5,572 nucleotides of DNA from Terriglobales bacterium (GTDB taxonomy: Bacteria; Acidobacteriota; Terriglobia; Terriglobales; Acidobacteriaceae), in contig JAFAWN010000413.1 of assembly GCA_019241735.1 (NCBI GenBank), positions 1 through 5,572 of the forward strand. The letters run 5' to 3'. Positions 1 to 5,572 of this stretch are shown in pieces. Under the pieces are notes generated by a model that saw only the letters and a list, made by a program, of their open reading frames with translations, made no database searches and was not told the DNA's origin. The position numbers and the translations under genes are program-made. Position 1 is the first letter of the stretch; each line of letters opens with the position of its first letter.

Positions 1-681
1 GACAGTTTCATCAACGCCGTAACCCACGAGCTGAAGACCCCCATCGCATCGCTGCGCCTCTACCTCCAGACATTGCAACATCGCGAGGTCGAGGCCGGCC
101 AACGCCGCGAGTTCTACCGCCTGATGCTCGAGGACACCGACCGTCTAATGCGCACGGTTGACCAGGTCCTGAAGGCCGGGCAGGCGGGGATCAAGCACCG
201 ACGTCGCGTACCACTGGATTTCGCCGGTCTGGTGAGCGAATGCGTAGAGGTGGCACGCGCCAGCCATCACCTCGAGCCGGACGCGCTCCGGTATGAGAAA
301 CAGGCGGGAGGGGAGCTATCGGCAGACGTGAATGGCGACTCCGAGGACCTGCGGGCTGCGGTTTCCAATGTGCTCGACAACGCGATCAAGTATTCTCCGA
401 CGCCGGTGCAGGTTTCGGTGCGCGTGGAAGCCGACGAGAAAAACGTCAAGCTCACCGTCCACGATCACGGGGTGGGGATTCCGCAGACTGAATTAAAGCG
501 GATCTTCAAGCGCTTCTACCGCGTCCCGAACCGCTCTCTGGCGCACATCAAAGGCACCGGGCTGGGCTTGTTCATTGTGCGCTCAATTGCGAAAAAGCAT
601 GGCGGACGGGTGATCGCGGAAAGCCCCGGCGAAGGGAAAGGGACTACGGTGGTTCTGCAGTTGCCGCGGGGCGTCACGTGA
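1..681 (+). CDS. Sensor histidine kinase, C-terminal part (5'-truncated by window edge)
   Basis: Two-component sensor kinase that autophosphorylates on histidine and passes the phosphate to its response regulator. The reading frame is open from base 1 and contributes 226 residues; the sensor and any membrane segments lie upstream of the window. The HisKA dimerisation and phosphoacceptor helix begins at once: the H-box reads FINAVTHELKTPIASL with the likely phospho-His at fragment residue 9 (bases 25-27). The HATPase_c domain follows with an N-box SNVLDNAIKYSP (122-133, Asn127), a G1 box DHGVGIP (155-161), an F-box FKRFYRV (169-175) and a G2 box GTGLGLF (185-191). All ATP-binding motifs are intact, so the kinase looks active. 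The TTG at 73 is internal and not a start. The stop overlaps the start of the next gene by 4 nt, making this the cognate kinase of that regulator. The stimulus cannot be inferred from this part. Confidence 0.95.
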   Translation, partial: DSFINAVTHELKTPIASLRLYLQTLQHREVEAGQRREFYRLMLEDTDRLMRTVDQVLKAGQAGIKHRRRVPLDFAGLVSECVEVARASHHLEPDALRYEKQAGGELSADVNGDSEDLRAAVSNVLDNAIKYSPTPVQVSVRVEADEKNVKLTVHDHGVGIPQTELKRIFKRFYRVPNRSLAHIKGTGLGLFIVRSIAKKHGGRVIAESPGEGKGTTVVLQLPRGVT

Positions 682-1526
682 GCCGGGTATTGATCGTCGA
701 GGATGAAATTCACCTGGCCAAAGGGCTGAGATTTAATCTCGAAGCCGAAGGTCATTCAGTCGAGGTAGCGGCCGACGGAGAGCGCGCGCTGGAGCTGCTT
801 TTGGGGGCTGATGCCCGTAGCAACGCGGACGGCGGCGGCAAGAGCCAAAACCATGCGCAGGATTTCGACGCGGTTGTGCTGGATGTGATGCTCCCCGGGC
901 AGGATGGCTTTGCCGTCGCGAGCGCACTGCGATCGGCCAGGAATTTTGTTCCGGTGCTGATGCTCACCGCGCGTGGCCGCCCCGAGGATGTGCTCAAAGG
1001 CTTCGCCTCGGGCGCGGACGACTATCTGCCGAAGCCTTTCGAGCTTCCCATCCTGCTGGCCCGGCTGCAGGGGTTGTTGCGCCGGCGGGAGTGGATGCAG
1101 CTCAGCGCCGCGGATTCTGAATCCGGGAGAGGCTCCTCTGAGGCGACGAGGGGGGGCGCGGCGAAAAACCAGGAGAGAAAGCCGGAAGGTTTTGCGGAAT
1201 ATGACGTATTTTCATTTTCCGGGCGCAGCATCGACTTTGGAAAATTGCAGCTTTCGGTGGATGGCAACACCATCCAACTCACCCTGATGGAGGCGGAGCT
1301 GCTGCGGCATCTGATTCGCAACCAGGGCAGCGTCGTCTCGCGCAAGTCAATTCTGGAAGAAGTCTGGGGCCTGCACGAGGACACTGACACCCGGGCAATC
1401 GATAATTTCATCGTCCGGTTGCGCCGCTACATTGAGGCTAATCCATCGAAACCGGTGCATCTGCTGACCGTCCGCGGCGTGGGATATAGATTTTTGGCGG
1501 AGCCGGAAAAAACCTCAAAGCCCTGA
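678..1526 (+). CDS. OmpR/PhoB-family response regulator
   Basis: DNA-binding response regulator, the partner of the upstream kinase. The receiver domain spans about residues 1-135 and has the acidic pair Glu8-Asp9, phosphoacceptor Asp69 (VVLDVMLPG), Thr97 (LTAR) and Lys119 (DDYLPKPF). A winged-helix Trans_reg_C domain spans about 186-274, with the recognition-helix region DTRAIDNFIVRLRRYIE and the terminal hairpin TVRGVGYRFL. Asp69 is about 16 residues later than in typical OmpR proteins (near 51-55), because a Gly/Ser/Asn-rich insert occupies about residues 43-60. The interdomain linker (about 143-180) is also long and low in complexity. At 282 aa the protein is therefore longer than the usual 220-240. 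The GTG start at 678 overlaps the kinase stop (GTGA) and gives the standard N-terminus MSRVLIVEDE; no strong Shine-Dalgarno precedes it, consistent with translational coupling. Target genes are unknown. Confidence 0.95.
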   Translation: MSRVLIVEDEIHLAKGLRFNLEAEGHSVEVAADGERALELLLGADARSNADGGGKSQNHAQDFDAVVLDVMLPGQDGFAVASALRSARNFVPVLMLTARGRPEDVLKGFASGADDYLPKPFELPILLARLQGLLRRREWMQLSAADSESGRGSSEATRGGAAKNQERKPEGFAEYDVFSFSGRSIDFGKLQLSVDGNTIQLTLMEAELLRHLIRNQGSVVSRKSILEEVWGLHEDTDTRAIDNFIVRLRRYIEANPSKPVHLLTVRGVGYRFLAEPEKTSKP

Positions 1527-1543
1527 CGCTGGAAGCGCGGACG

Positions 1544-2248
1544 CTAGCGCATTGCAGGGGCGTGATTGGGCAGCATCCACATTAAGCCGCCAAGCGAAAC
1601 CAGCAATGCTGCATAGTACAAAAGGATCCCGCCACTGGGTTGCGTCGGCGCATCCTTGGTGAAGGAGCGCCAGGCGAATCCTAACGCCACCAGGAAGAAA
1701 ACATTTTCTCCCAGGACCACCCACAGTGCCAGAGCTCCTGCGAGCAGGAAGATGCGCTGAAATTTGCTGAGCGCCAAAACTGCCTGGCCGCCGTCCAGAA
1801 TCCAGACCGGAATCAGATTCAGAATGTTCAGCCACGCAGTAGCATGCGCCAGCGCGCCCCACACACCGTCCCCGGTCTTCAAGAAAATCAGCGCGCAGAT
1901 GGATGCGCCCAGCAGTCCGGCAAGCGGTCCGGCGAGGCTGATGGCGGAGCGGGTTTCAAGCGGCACTCCCAGCGCTTGCCAGCGAACGTAAGCGCCAAGG
2001 CCGGGCATGAAAACCGGCATCTCCGCGGGTAGGCCGCGGCGTTTTATGTCGATGAAGTGACCCATTTCGTGAAGCAGGATCAGCAGCGCGAATCCGATTC
2101 CGAACTTCGCGCCGTAGAGCGCCCAATACACCGCCATGAAAGCAGCCAGGCTGAAAATGAATTTCAGCTTGAGCAGTGCCCCCAGCAAGACTTTTCCTTT
2201 GGCCAGCAGCAGAGCCAGGGGCCCCAGTGGCCTAACTTCTTTACCCAT
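1544..2248 (-). CDS. M50 (site-2 protease-like) membrane zinc metalloprotease
   Basis: Polytopic intramembrane metalloprotease; members of this family cut membrane-bound substrates within or near the bilayer. The zinc-binding motif HEMGH is at residues 60-64 inside a hydrophobic helix, and the second conserved motif NLIPVWILDGG is at 144-154, with Asp152 the expected third zinc ligand. Further hydrophobic segments lie at about 30-46, 101-123, 165-190 and 211-229. No PDZ domain is visible, so this is a small 234-aa minimal-core member. ATG 2248 is the first start in this frame because a TAA codon lies directly before it, and no good Shine-Dalgarno precedes it. The overlapping frame upstream (from ATG 2301 or 2313) encodes a proline-rich segment ending NKWVKKLG that appears to be the original N-terminus, lost by a 1-nt frameshift (see findings). 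Both catalytic motifs remain. It lies downstream of the hypothetical membrane gene on the same strand, and its substrate is unknown. Confidence 0.88.
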   Translation of the reverse strand: MGKEVRPLGPLALLLAKGKVLLGALLKLKFIFSLAAFMAVYWALYGAKFGIGFALLILLHEMGHFIDIKRRGLPAEMPVFMPGLGAYVRWQALGVPLETRSAISLAGPLAGLLGASICALIFLKTGDGVWGALAHATAWLNILNLIPVWILDGGQAVLALSKFQRIFLLAGALALWVVLGENVFFLVALGFAWRSFTKDAPTQPSGGILLYYAALLVSLGGLMWMLPNHAPAMR

Positions 2249-2347
2249 TTATTTTCCGGCTCGGGCGGCTGCGGGGCTTGGGGATGCTCCAGCGTCTGCA
2301 TGGGCGGGAACATAACACGCTCAAAAGTTTTTATCTAATCAGGAGGC

Positions 2348-3124
2348 TTATTGATGGGAAGTGGATGCGCCCGTCGCGAGTTCCCGCAGCACATTGAGGA
2401 AACTAGCCGCTGCTTCCGCGTCCGAAACTGCTTCGAGTGGAATTGTGGCCGCGAAGTGCGGCGACTGGGAGCGGAAACGTACGGTAAGAAGGTAATGTCC
2501 GCGGGAAGTCATCAACGTATTTACCACCGGGGTCAGCTCCTGGGTCCACTCGGTGCGGGTAGTGAGAATGACCGGGCCGGGGCGGATTATTGACCAATCC
2601 CGCGACCTGTCTGCAATGCTGCTGTCTTTATGAGTCAGCCAGCGGTGGCGGAAAATTTCCAGCTGAAAACTCGGGGCACAATCGAGATCGGCTTCGAAGG
2701 TGACGGTTTCCCGCTGCTTGCGGCATACAGATAGGAGCCAGTGCACTGGGATTGGGCGGGGAAGCAGGCGGACGGTTATGCGCGCATTTTCAAACCAGTG
2801 AGAGGCGAAACTCACGCGCGCCTGGAGTTTGCAGTTGCCTTTCCAAGTGCGATCGAGAATTGTGCCCTTGTTGGAGCAGCCAGCTTCCACCCAGCGCAGG
2901 GCGAGGGCGCCCTTGCGGTGATTGAACCGTTCGAAACACAAATACCAGATGCCAACCAGCGCGATTGCGCCCAGCACGTCAATCAGTACAAGCCAGCCCA
3001 CAAAACCCTCAGATGCGAATGGTACGACCTCGGGTAGGGGCGCGGCAACAATTTCGACATCTATTTTTTGGCCCATTCTGCGCGGCCGGAAGCCTGTCTT
3101 TAAGTCCCTGATTGCCAAGCGCAT
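2348..3124 (-). CDS. Hypothetical single-pass membrane protein
   Basis: I do not recognise the family. The 258-aa product has one clear hydrophobic segment at about residues 41-63 (GFVGWLVLIDVLGAIALVGI and onward), followed by a basic stretch (ERFNHRK) and about 190 residues that look soluble and rich in beta strands and aromatic residues. The basic residues after the helix suggest the C-terminal domain faces the cytoplasm if translation begins at the second ATG (3076, residue 17). The first ATG (3124) adds a very basic 16-residue leader that would weaken this prediction. Neither start has a convincing Shine-Dalgarno, so the N-terminus is uncertain. The gene is the first of a minus-strand pair with the M50 protease, whose frame (upstream part included) begins about 34 nt after this stop. 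Co-transcription is likely, which makes a partner or substrate role possible but unproven. Confidence 0.72.
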   Translation of the reverse strand: MRLAIRDLKTGFRPRRMGQKIDVEIVAAPLPEVVPFASEGFVGWLVLIDVLGAIALVGIWYLCFERFNHRKGALALRWVEAGCSNKGTILDRTWKGNCKLQARVSFASHWFENARITVRLLPRPIPVHWLLSVCRKQRETVTFEADLDCAPSFQLEIFRHRWLTHKDSSIADRSRDWSIIRPGPVILTTRTEWTQELTPVVNTLMTSRGHYLLTVRFRSQSPHFAATIPLEAVSDAEAAASFLNVLRELATGASTSHQ

Positions 3125-3185
3125 GCGGCCGGACTGAGACCTTCGGCATCCGGCCCCGGTAGCGTTTTGTCTTAAGGACGCGGGC

Positions 3186-3191
3186 TACAAT
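3186..3191 (+). promoter_or_regulatory. Possible -10 element for the GNAT-pheA pair
   Basis: TACAAT matches the sigma-70 -10 consensus at 5 of 6 positions and ends 5 nt before the GTG start at 3197. A TTGTCT at 3167-3172 resembles a -35 box but is only 13 nt away, too close for a normal promoter. If this -10 is used, transcription would begin at or beside the start codon and give a leaderless mRNA. The element sits in the 72-bp divergent spacer (3125-3196) that must also hold the promoter of the minus-strand pair. Confidence 0.3.
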
Positions 3192-3196
3192 AGTTT

Positions 3197-3751
3197 GTGA
3201 ATTTCTCCTTGCGAGAAGGCCGCAGCAGCGATTTCCGGACGCTATGGCAAATTGACCAGCAATGTTTCCCTCCGGGCATCGCTTATTCACAAGCTGAGCT
3301 CGCAGCGTATTTGCGGCGCGCGCAGACATTTACCGTAGTCGCCGAGCGAGTGTCAGACCCGGCCGCGACATCAACCATTCGCGCGGCGGATGCCGGCGGG
3401 AAAGCGGGAGCCAATGCCAGGCTCGCTGCCGGAATTTTCGGGTTTATCATCGCCGAATCCAGGCGGAATGGCATTGGACACATTATCACTATCGATGTAT
3501 TGCCAGCGGCGCAGCGGCTTGGGGCGGGTTCCAGGTTACTGTCGGCCGCCGAGGATTGGTTGAGATCCCAAAACTGCCACGGGGTTCGTCTGGAGACCGC
3601 GGTAGATAACGCTCCCGCAGTGGCCTTTTACAAACGTCATAATTACGAACTCATCGGAACCATTCCGGGTTACTACTCTAGTGGAATTGACGCCCTGGTA
3701 CTGCAACGCGCGCTGGGCGCGAAGTCGTCGGCCAAGAGGGTTTCGCGGTGA
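3197..3751 (+). CDS. GNAT-family N-acetyltransferase, RimI-like
   Basis: Acetyl-CoA-dependent N-acetyltransferase, 184 aa. The N-terminal strand and helix (LREGRSSDFRTLWQIDQQCF) and the FPPGIAYS segment resemble RimI-type enzymes. Motif A covers about residues 96-115: ITIDVLPAAQRLGAGSRLL, with the Q/R-x-x-G-x-G/A acetyl-CoA pyrophosphate loop at 106-111. Motif B is NAPAVAFYKRHNYELIG, and the C-terminal YYSSGIDALVLQRAL resembles the RimI end. An Ala/Gly-rich insert at about residues 52-77 lengthens a loop between early strands. The substrate is unknown; ribosomal protein S18 acetylation cannot be assumed from similarity alone. GTG 3197 is the earliest possible start because an in-frame TAG lies at 3191-3193, and it fits the domain boundary well. 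No Shine-Dalgarno lies at a usable distance. The stop overlaps pheA by 4 nt. Confidence 0.9.
   Translation: MNFSLREGRSSDFRTLWQIDQQCFPPGIAYSQAELAAYLRRAQTFTVVAERVSDPAATSTIRAADAGGKAGANARLAAGIFGFIIAESRRNGIGHIITIDVLPAAQRLGAGSRLLSAAEDWLRSQNCHGVRLETAVDNAPAVAFYKRHNYELIGTIPGYYSSGIDALVLQRALGAKSSAKRVSR
3734..3740 (+). promoter_or_regulatory. Ribosome binding site of pheA
   Basis: AAGAGGG lies inside the 3' end of the GNAT gene, 7 nt before the GTG at 3748. It supports that GTG as the real start and would allow independent initiation in addition to coupling through the GTGA overlap. Confidence 0.65.
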
Positions 3752-4557
3752 AAGTTGCGATTCAAGGTGAGAAGGGTTCGTTCAGCCACGAAGCCGTTCT
3801 GCGTATGGTGCCGGGCGCGGCCATTGTCACCTGTAGCCGCTCCGCCGAGGTTTTTGACCGGCTGGAAACCAGATCTGTCGCGGCTGCCGTGATTCCAATA
3901 GAAAACTCGCTCGCCGGGCCGGTGACCGAGCACTATGATTTGCTGCTGACGCGGGCGGTCTTTATCCAGCGTGAATTCCGCATGCGCATTTCACATAACC
4001 TGATCGCTGCGCCCGGGGTCAGGCGGAAAGATGTGGTCCGCGCTTATTCGCATCCCGTCGCATTAGATCAATGCCGCGATTTTTTTCAGCGTAATCCGGG
4101 TATCGAACCGGTGCCTTTCTACGATACGGCGGGGGCGGTTAAGCATGTGCTTGCAGCTAACCTGCGGGATTCCGCCGCAATTGCCGGACGCCAGGCCGCA
4201 AGGGCGTATCAAGGCAAAATTCTGGCTGCCGGTATTGAGGACGACAAACGAAATTTCACCCGGTTTTTCCTGGTGCGCAGGAAAAGGCATGTGCTTAAAG
4301 GCGCGGCGAAGACTTCCACCGCCTTCGGCCTGAAAAATGTCCCGGGCGCGCTGTATCAGGCTCTGGGCATATTCGCTTCTCACGATCTGAACCTGACGAA
4401 AATCGAATCGCGGCCCATGCGAGGCCGCCCCTGGGAATATGTGTTTTACGCAGACTTTCTGAGTGGCGATACAGCGGCTGCGCGGGCCGCGCTGGGTGAA
4501 CTCGCTGCCGCCGCGGAAATGGTGAAGGTCTTAGGAATCTACCCCGTCGGAATTTAA
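3748..4557 (+). CDS. pheA: Prephenate dehydratase (monofunctional, PDT + ACT)
   Basis: Cytoplasmic enzyme converting prephenate to phenylpyruvate (with loss of water and CO2) in phenylalanine biosynthesis. The catalytic PDT domain spans about residues 1-178 and has the opening motif GEKGSFSHEA (7-16), PIENSLAGPV (50-59), SHPVALDQC (101-109) and NFTRFF (169-174), where Thr171 is the conserved catalytic threonine. A C-terminal ACT domain (about 190-266) carries GALYQALGIF (200-209) and IESRP (219-223), the two motifs that form the phenylalanine allosteric site, so feedback inhibition by Phe is expected. No chorismate mutase domain is present, so the protein is monofunctional at a normal 269 aa. 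The GTG start overlaps the GNAT stop (GTGA), is preceded by a good Shine-Dalgarno, and gives the expected N-terminus MKVAIQGEKGS. No aromatic-pathway neighbour is visible. Confidence 0.96.
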   Translation: MKVAIQGEKGSFSHEAVLRMVPGAAIVTCSRSAEVFDRLETRSVAAAVIPIENSLAGPVTEHYDLLLTRAVFIQREFRMRISHNLIAAPGVRRKDVVRAYSHPVALDQCRDFFQRNPGIEPVPFYDTAGAVKHVLAANLRDSAAIAGRQAARAYQGKILAAGIEDDKRNFTRFFLVRRKRHVLKGAAKTSTAFGLKNVPGALYQALGIFASHDLNLTKIESRPMRGRPWEYVFYADFLSGDTAAARAALGELAAAAEMVKVLGIYPVGI

Positions 4558-4688
4558 TTGTTGGGAACCCACACCCCGGCTTAAAGCACCCGAGGCCAAC
4601 GGTCGATAGGTACCTTCGGTGGATGCAATTGGCATTATGTAGGACTAGAATTCGACCAAGACTGATACTGCATCTTTTTGTTAGTCGC

Positions 4689-4720
4689 GCTCATCCAAAC
4701 TTGAGCAAACGACACTCAAG
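4689..4720 (+). promoter_or_regulatory. Overlapping inverted repeats in the lon leader (possible RNA switch or operator)
   Basis: GCTCA (4689-4693) can pair with TGAGC (4702-4706). The overlapping CTTGAG (4700-4705) can instead pair perfectly with CTCAAG (4715-4720) across a 9-nt loop. The two pairings share 4702-4705 and exclude each other. The downstream hairpin would bury the AAG of the Shine-Dalgarno. Read as DNA, the downstream repeat could instead be a small operator. Short arms like these also arise by chance. Confidence 0.25.
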
Positions 4721-4723
4721 GTG
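4718..4723 (+). promoter_or_regulatory. Ribosome binding site of lon
   Basis: AAGGTG lies 4 nt before ATG 4728, a close but workable spacing. It supports this start for lon and partly overlaps the inverted-repeat arm 4715-4720. Confidence 0.6.
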
Positions 4724-4727
4724 AAAA

Positions 4728-5572
4728 ATGGCAAGGCCGGCGGTTGCAGAGCGCAATCTAAAAGATAATAAAGAGATTATCGACGACGAGACGGCGGACG
4801 GCAAAGCCCAGGCAGGCCGCGCGCTGCCGGTGTTGCCGGTCCGCGATACGGTTTTATTCCCTCACGCCGTCCTGCCGCTGACGGTTGGCCGCGAAAGCTC
4901 CGTCCAATTAATTAACTCACTGGGCGACGATAAAACGATCGTCGTTGTGGCGCAGCGGGAAGCGCGCATTGATGCGCCGCAACCCAGCGATCTCTACACC
5001 GTCGGAACCCTGGCGGTGGTCCATAAAGTTGTGAAAATGCCGAACCAGAGCCTGTTCGTTTTTGCCGAAGGGCTGGAGCGGGTGCGGCTGGTCGAGTTCG
5101 CGCAACTGAATCCATTCATGCTGGGCCGGATTGAGTCGATCGCGGAATCGATTCCTCCAAAAAGCTCAGAAGTTGAGGCCTTGCAGCGCAACGTGCTGAC
5201 GCTGTTTCAGCAGATCGTGGCCGGATCTCCGACCTTGTCGGATGAGCTCTCCACCGTTGCCATGAATATCGAAGAGCCGGGCAGGCTGGTGGATTTCATC
5301 GCCTCCTCGCTGCCCTCGCTTTCGACCTCAGACAAGCAGGACACCCTCGAGACCACGGACGTCCGGGTACGACTGGAGAAAATTAATCAGCACCTGGCGA
5401 AGGAGTTGGAAGTCCAGCAATTGCGCAACAAAATCCAGTCCGAGGTGCAGGACCGGGTGCAGCAGAGTCAGCGCGAGTACTACCTTCGCGAACAGATGAA
5501 AGCGATTCAAAAGGAGCTGGGGGAGCAGGATGAAGGGCAGCGCGATACCGAAGAGCTGCGGCAGAAGATCGA
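4728..5572 (+). CDS. lon: ATP-dependent Lon protease, N-terminal part (3'-truncated by window edge)
   Basis: Cytoplasmic AAA+ serine protease that degrades misfolded and regulatory proteins. The frame stays open to the window end, giving 281 codons of a protein that usually has about 800. A charged leader of about 32 residues precedes the Lon substrate-binding domain, which opens with LPVLPVRDTVLFPHAVLPLT (33-52) and runs to about residue 215. A helical, Gln/Glu-rich region follows and contains the family hallmark YYLREQMKAIQKELGE (251-266). The Walker motifs and the Ser-Lys catalytic dyad lie beyond the window, so activity cannot be judged here. ATG 4728 has a Shine-Dalgarno 4 nt upstream. 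The 170-bp gap after pheA suggests separate transcription. Heat-shock control is usual for lon in many bacteria, but no known heat-shock element was recognised. Confidence 0.95.
   Translation, partial: MARPAVAERNLKDNKEIIDDETADGKAQAGRALPVLPVRDTVLFPHAVLPLTVGRESSVQLINSLGDDKTIVVVAQREARIDAPQPSDLYTVGTLAVVHKVVKMPNQSLFVFAEGLERVRLVEFAQLNPFMLGRIESIAESIPPKSSEVEALQRNVLTLFQQIVAGSPTLSDELSTVAMNIEEPGRLVDFIASSLPSLSTSDKQDTLETTDVRVRLEKINQHLAKELEVQQLRNKIQSEVQDRVQQSQREYYLREQMKAIQKELGEQDEGQRDTEELRQKI

Larger units (their letters stand above)
4558..4727. other. Intergenic region between pheA and lon
   Basis: This 170-bp stretch has no open frame of note. After the pheA stop, an imperfect inverted repeat (4587-4595 with 4613-4621: eight pairs including one wobble, one mismatch, 17-nt loop) could fold but has no T-tract, so it is not a clear terminator. 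A TAGAAT (4646-4651) resembles a -10 box, with TTGGCA (4629-4634) only 11 nt upstream, too close for a standard promoter. The last 40 nt hold two small overlapping inverted repeats next to the lon start, listed separately. No sigma-32 promoter or CIRCE element was recognised by eye. Confidence 0.6.

Noticed and set aside
1022..1411. 129-codon minus-strand open frame antisense to the response regulator
   Set aside because: It lies wholly over a clear OmpR-family gene, its product is low-complexity Ser/Arg-rich, and it has no recognisable domain.
1507..1555. Bidirectional terminator between the convergent regulator and protease genes
   Set aside because: Several 4-bp GC hairpins and an A6 run (1507-1512) occur, but no stem is directly followed by a T-tract on either strand.
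3009..3329. 106-codon minus-strand open frame spanning the divergent spacer
   Set aside because: It overlaps both the GNAT 5' end and the hypothetical gene in another frame, and its Arg/Cys/Asn-rich product looks like a shadow.
4629..4651. TTGGCA and TAGAAT as a sigma-70 promoter for lon
   Set aside because: Both boxes match at 5 of 6 positions, but the 11-nt spacing is incompatible with a standard promoter.
4622..4679. GATGCA (4622-4627) and TGCATC (4669-4674) followed by TTTTT, resembling a terminator after pheA
   Set aside because: The loop of 41 nt is far longer than in intrinsic terminators and the stem is only 6 bp with little GC.
4681..4720. CIRCE/HrcA operator upstream of lon
   Set aside because: A TTAG and a 9-nt spaced repeat are present, but the arms do not match the TTAGCACTC / GAGTGCTAA consensus.

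Overview
The window carries the kind of compact, GC-rich (roughly 58-60% by eye) chromosomal gene set seen in free-living bacteria. GTG starts are used three times and several adjacent genes overlap by 4 nt. The style of the proteins, especially the M50 protease with a proline-rich N-terminus and a 'KKLGPLG' segment, suggests Acidobacteriota. That assignment rests on recalled resemblance only, with no search behind it. No plasmid, phage, transposon, CRISPR array, tRNA or rRNA signal was seen.

Layout. Positions 1-681 (+) hold the C-terminal part of a sensor histidine kinase whose start lies upstream of the window. At 678-1526 (+) its OmpR-type response regulator follows with a 4-nt GTGA overlap, so the two form one two-component system. 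It meets, tail to tail across only 17 nt, a minus-strand pair: an uncharacterised membrane-anchored protein (3124-2348) followed by an M50/site-2-type intramembrane zinc metalloprotease (2248-1544). A 72-bp divergent spacer separates this pair from a plus-strand pair: a RimI-like GNAT acetyltransferase (3197-3751) and a monofunctional prephenate dehydratase with an ACT domain (pheA, 3748-4557), again joined by a 4-nt GTGA overlap. A 170-bp gap then leads to the start of an ATP-dependent Lon protease (4728 to beyond the window end).

How the genes work together. The kinase and regulator are an obvious pair. GNAT and PheA are translationally coupled by overlap, but no shared pathway is evident. 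The hypothetical protein and M50 protease are probably co-transcribed, and the membrane protein might be a partner or substrate of the protease. Lon appears to have its own leader. Most of the window is ordinary core-genome content and I found no convincing new multi-gene system.

Points that deserve a second look: an apparent 1-nt frameshift that cuts a proline-rich N-terminal extension off the M50 protease; two mutually exclusive small inverted repeats in the lon leader, one covering part of the ribosome binding site; a possibly leaderless GTG start for the GNAT gene; and an unusual insertion plus a G7 tract in the response regulator.
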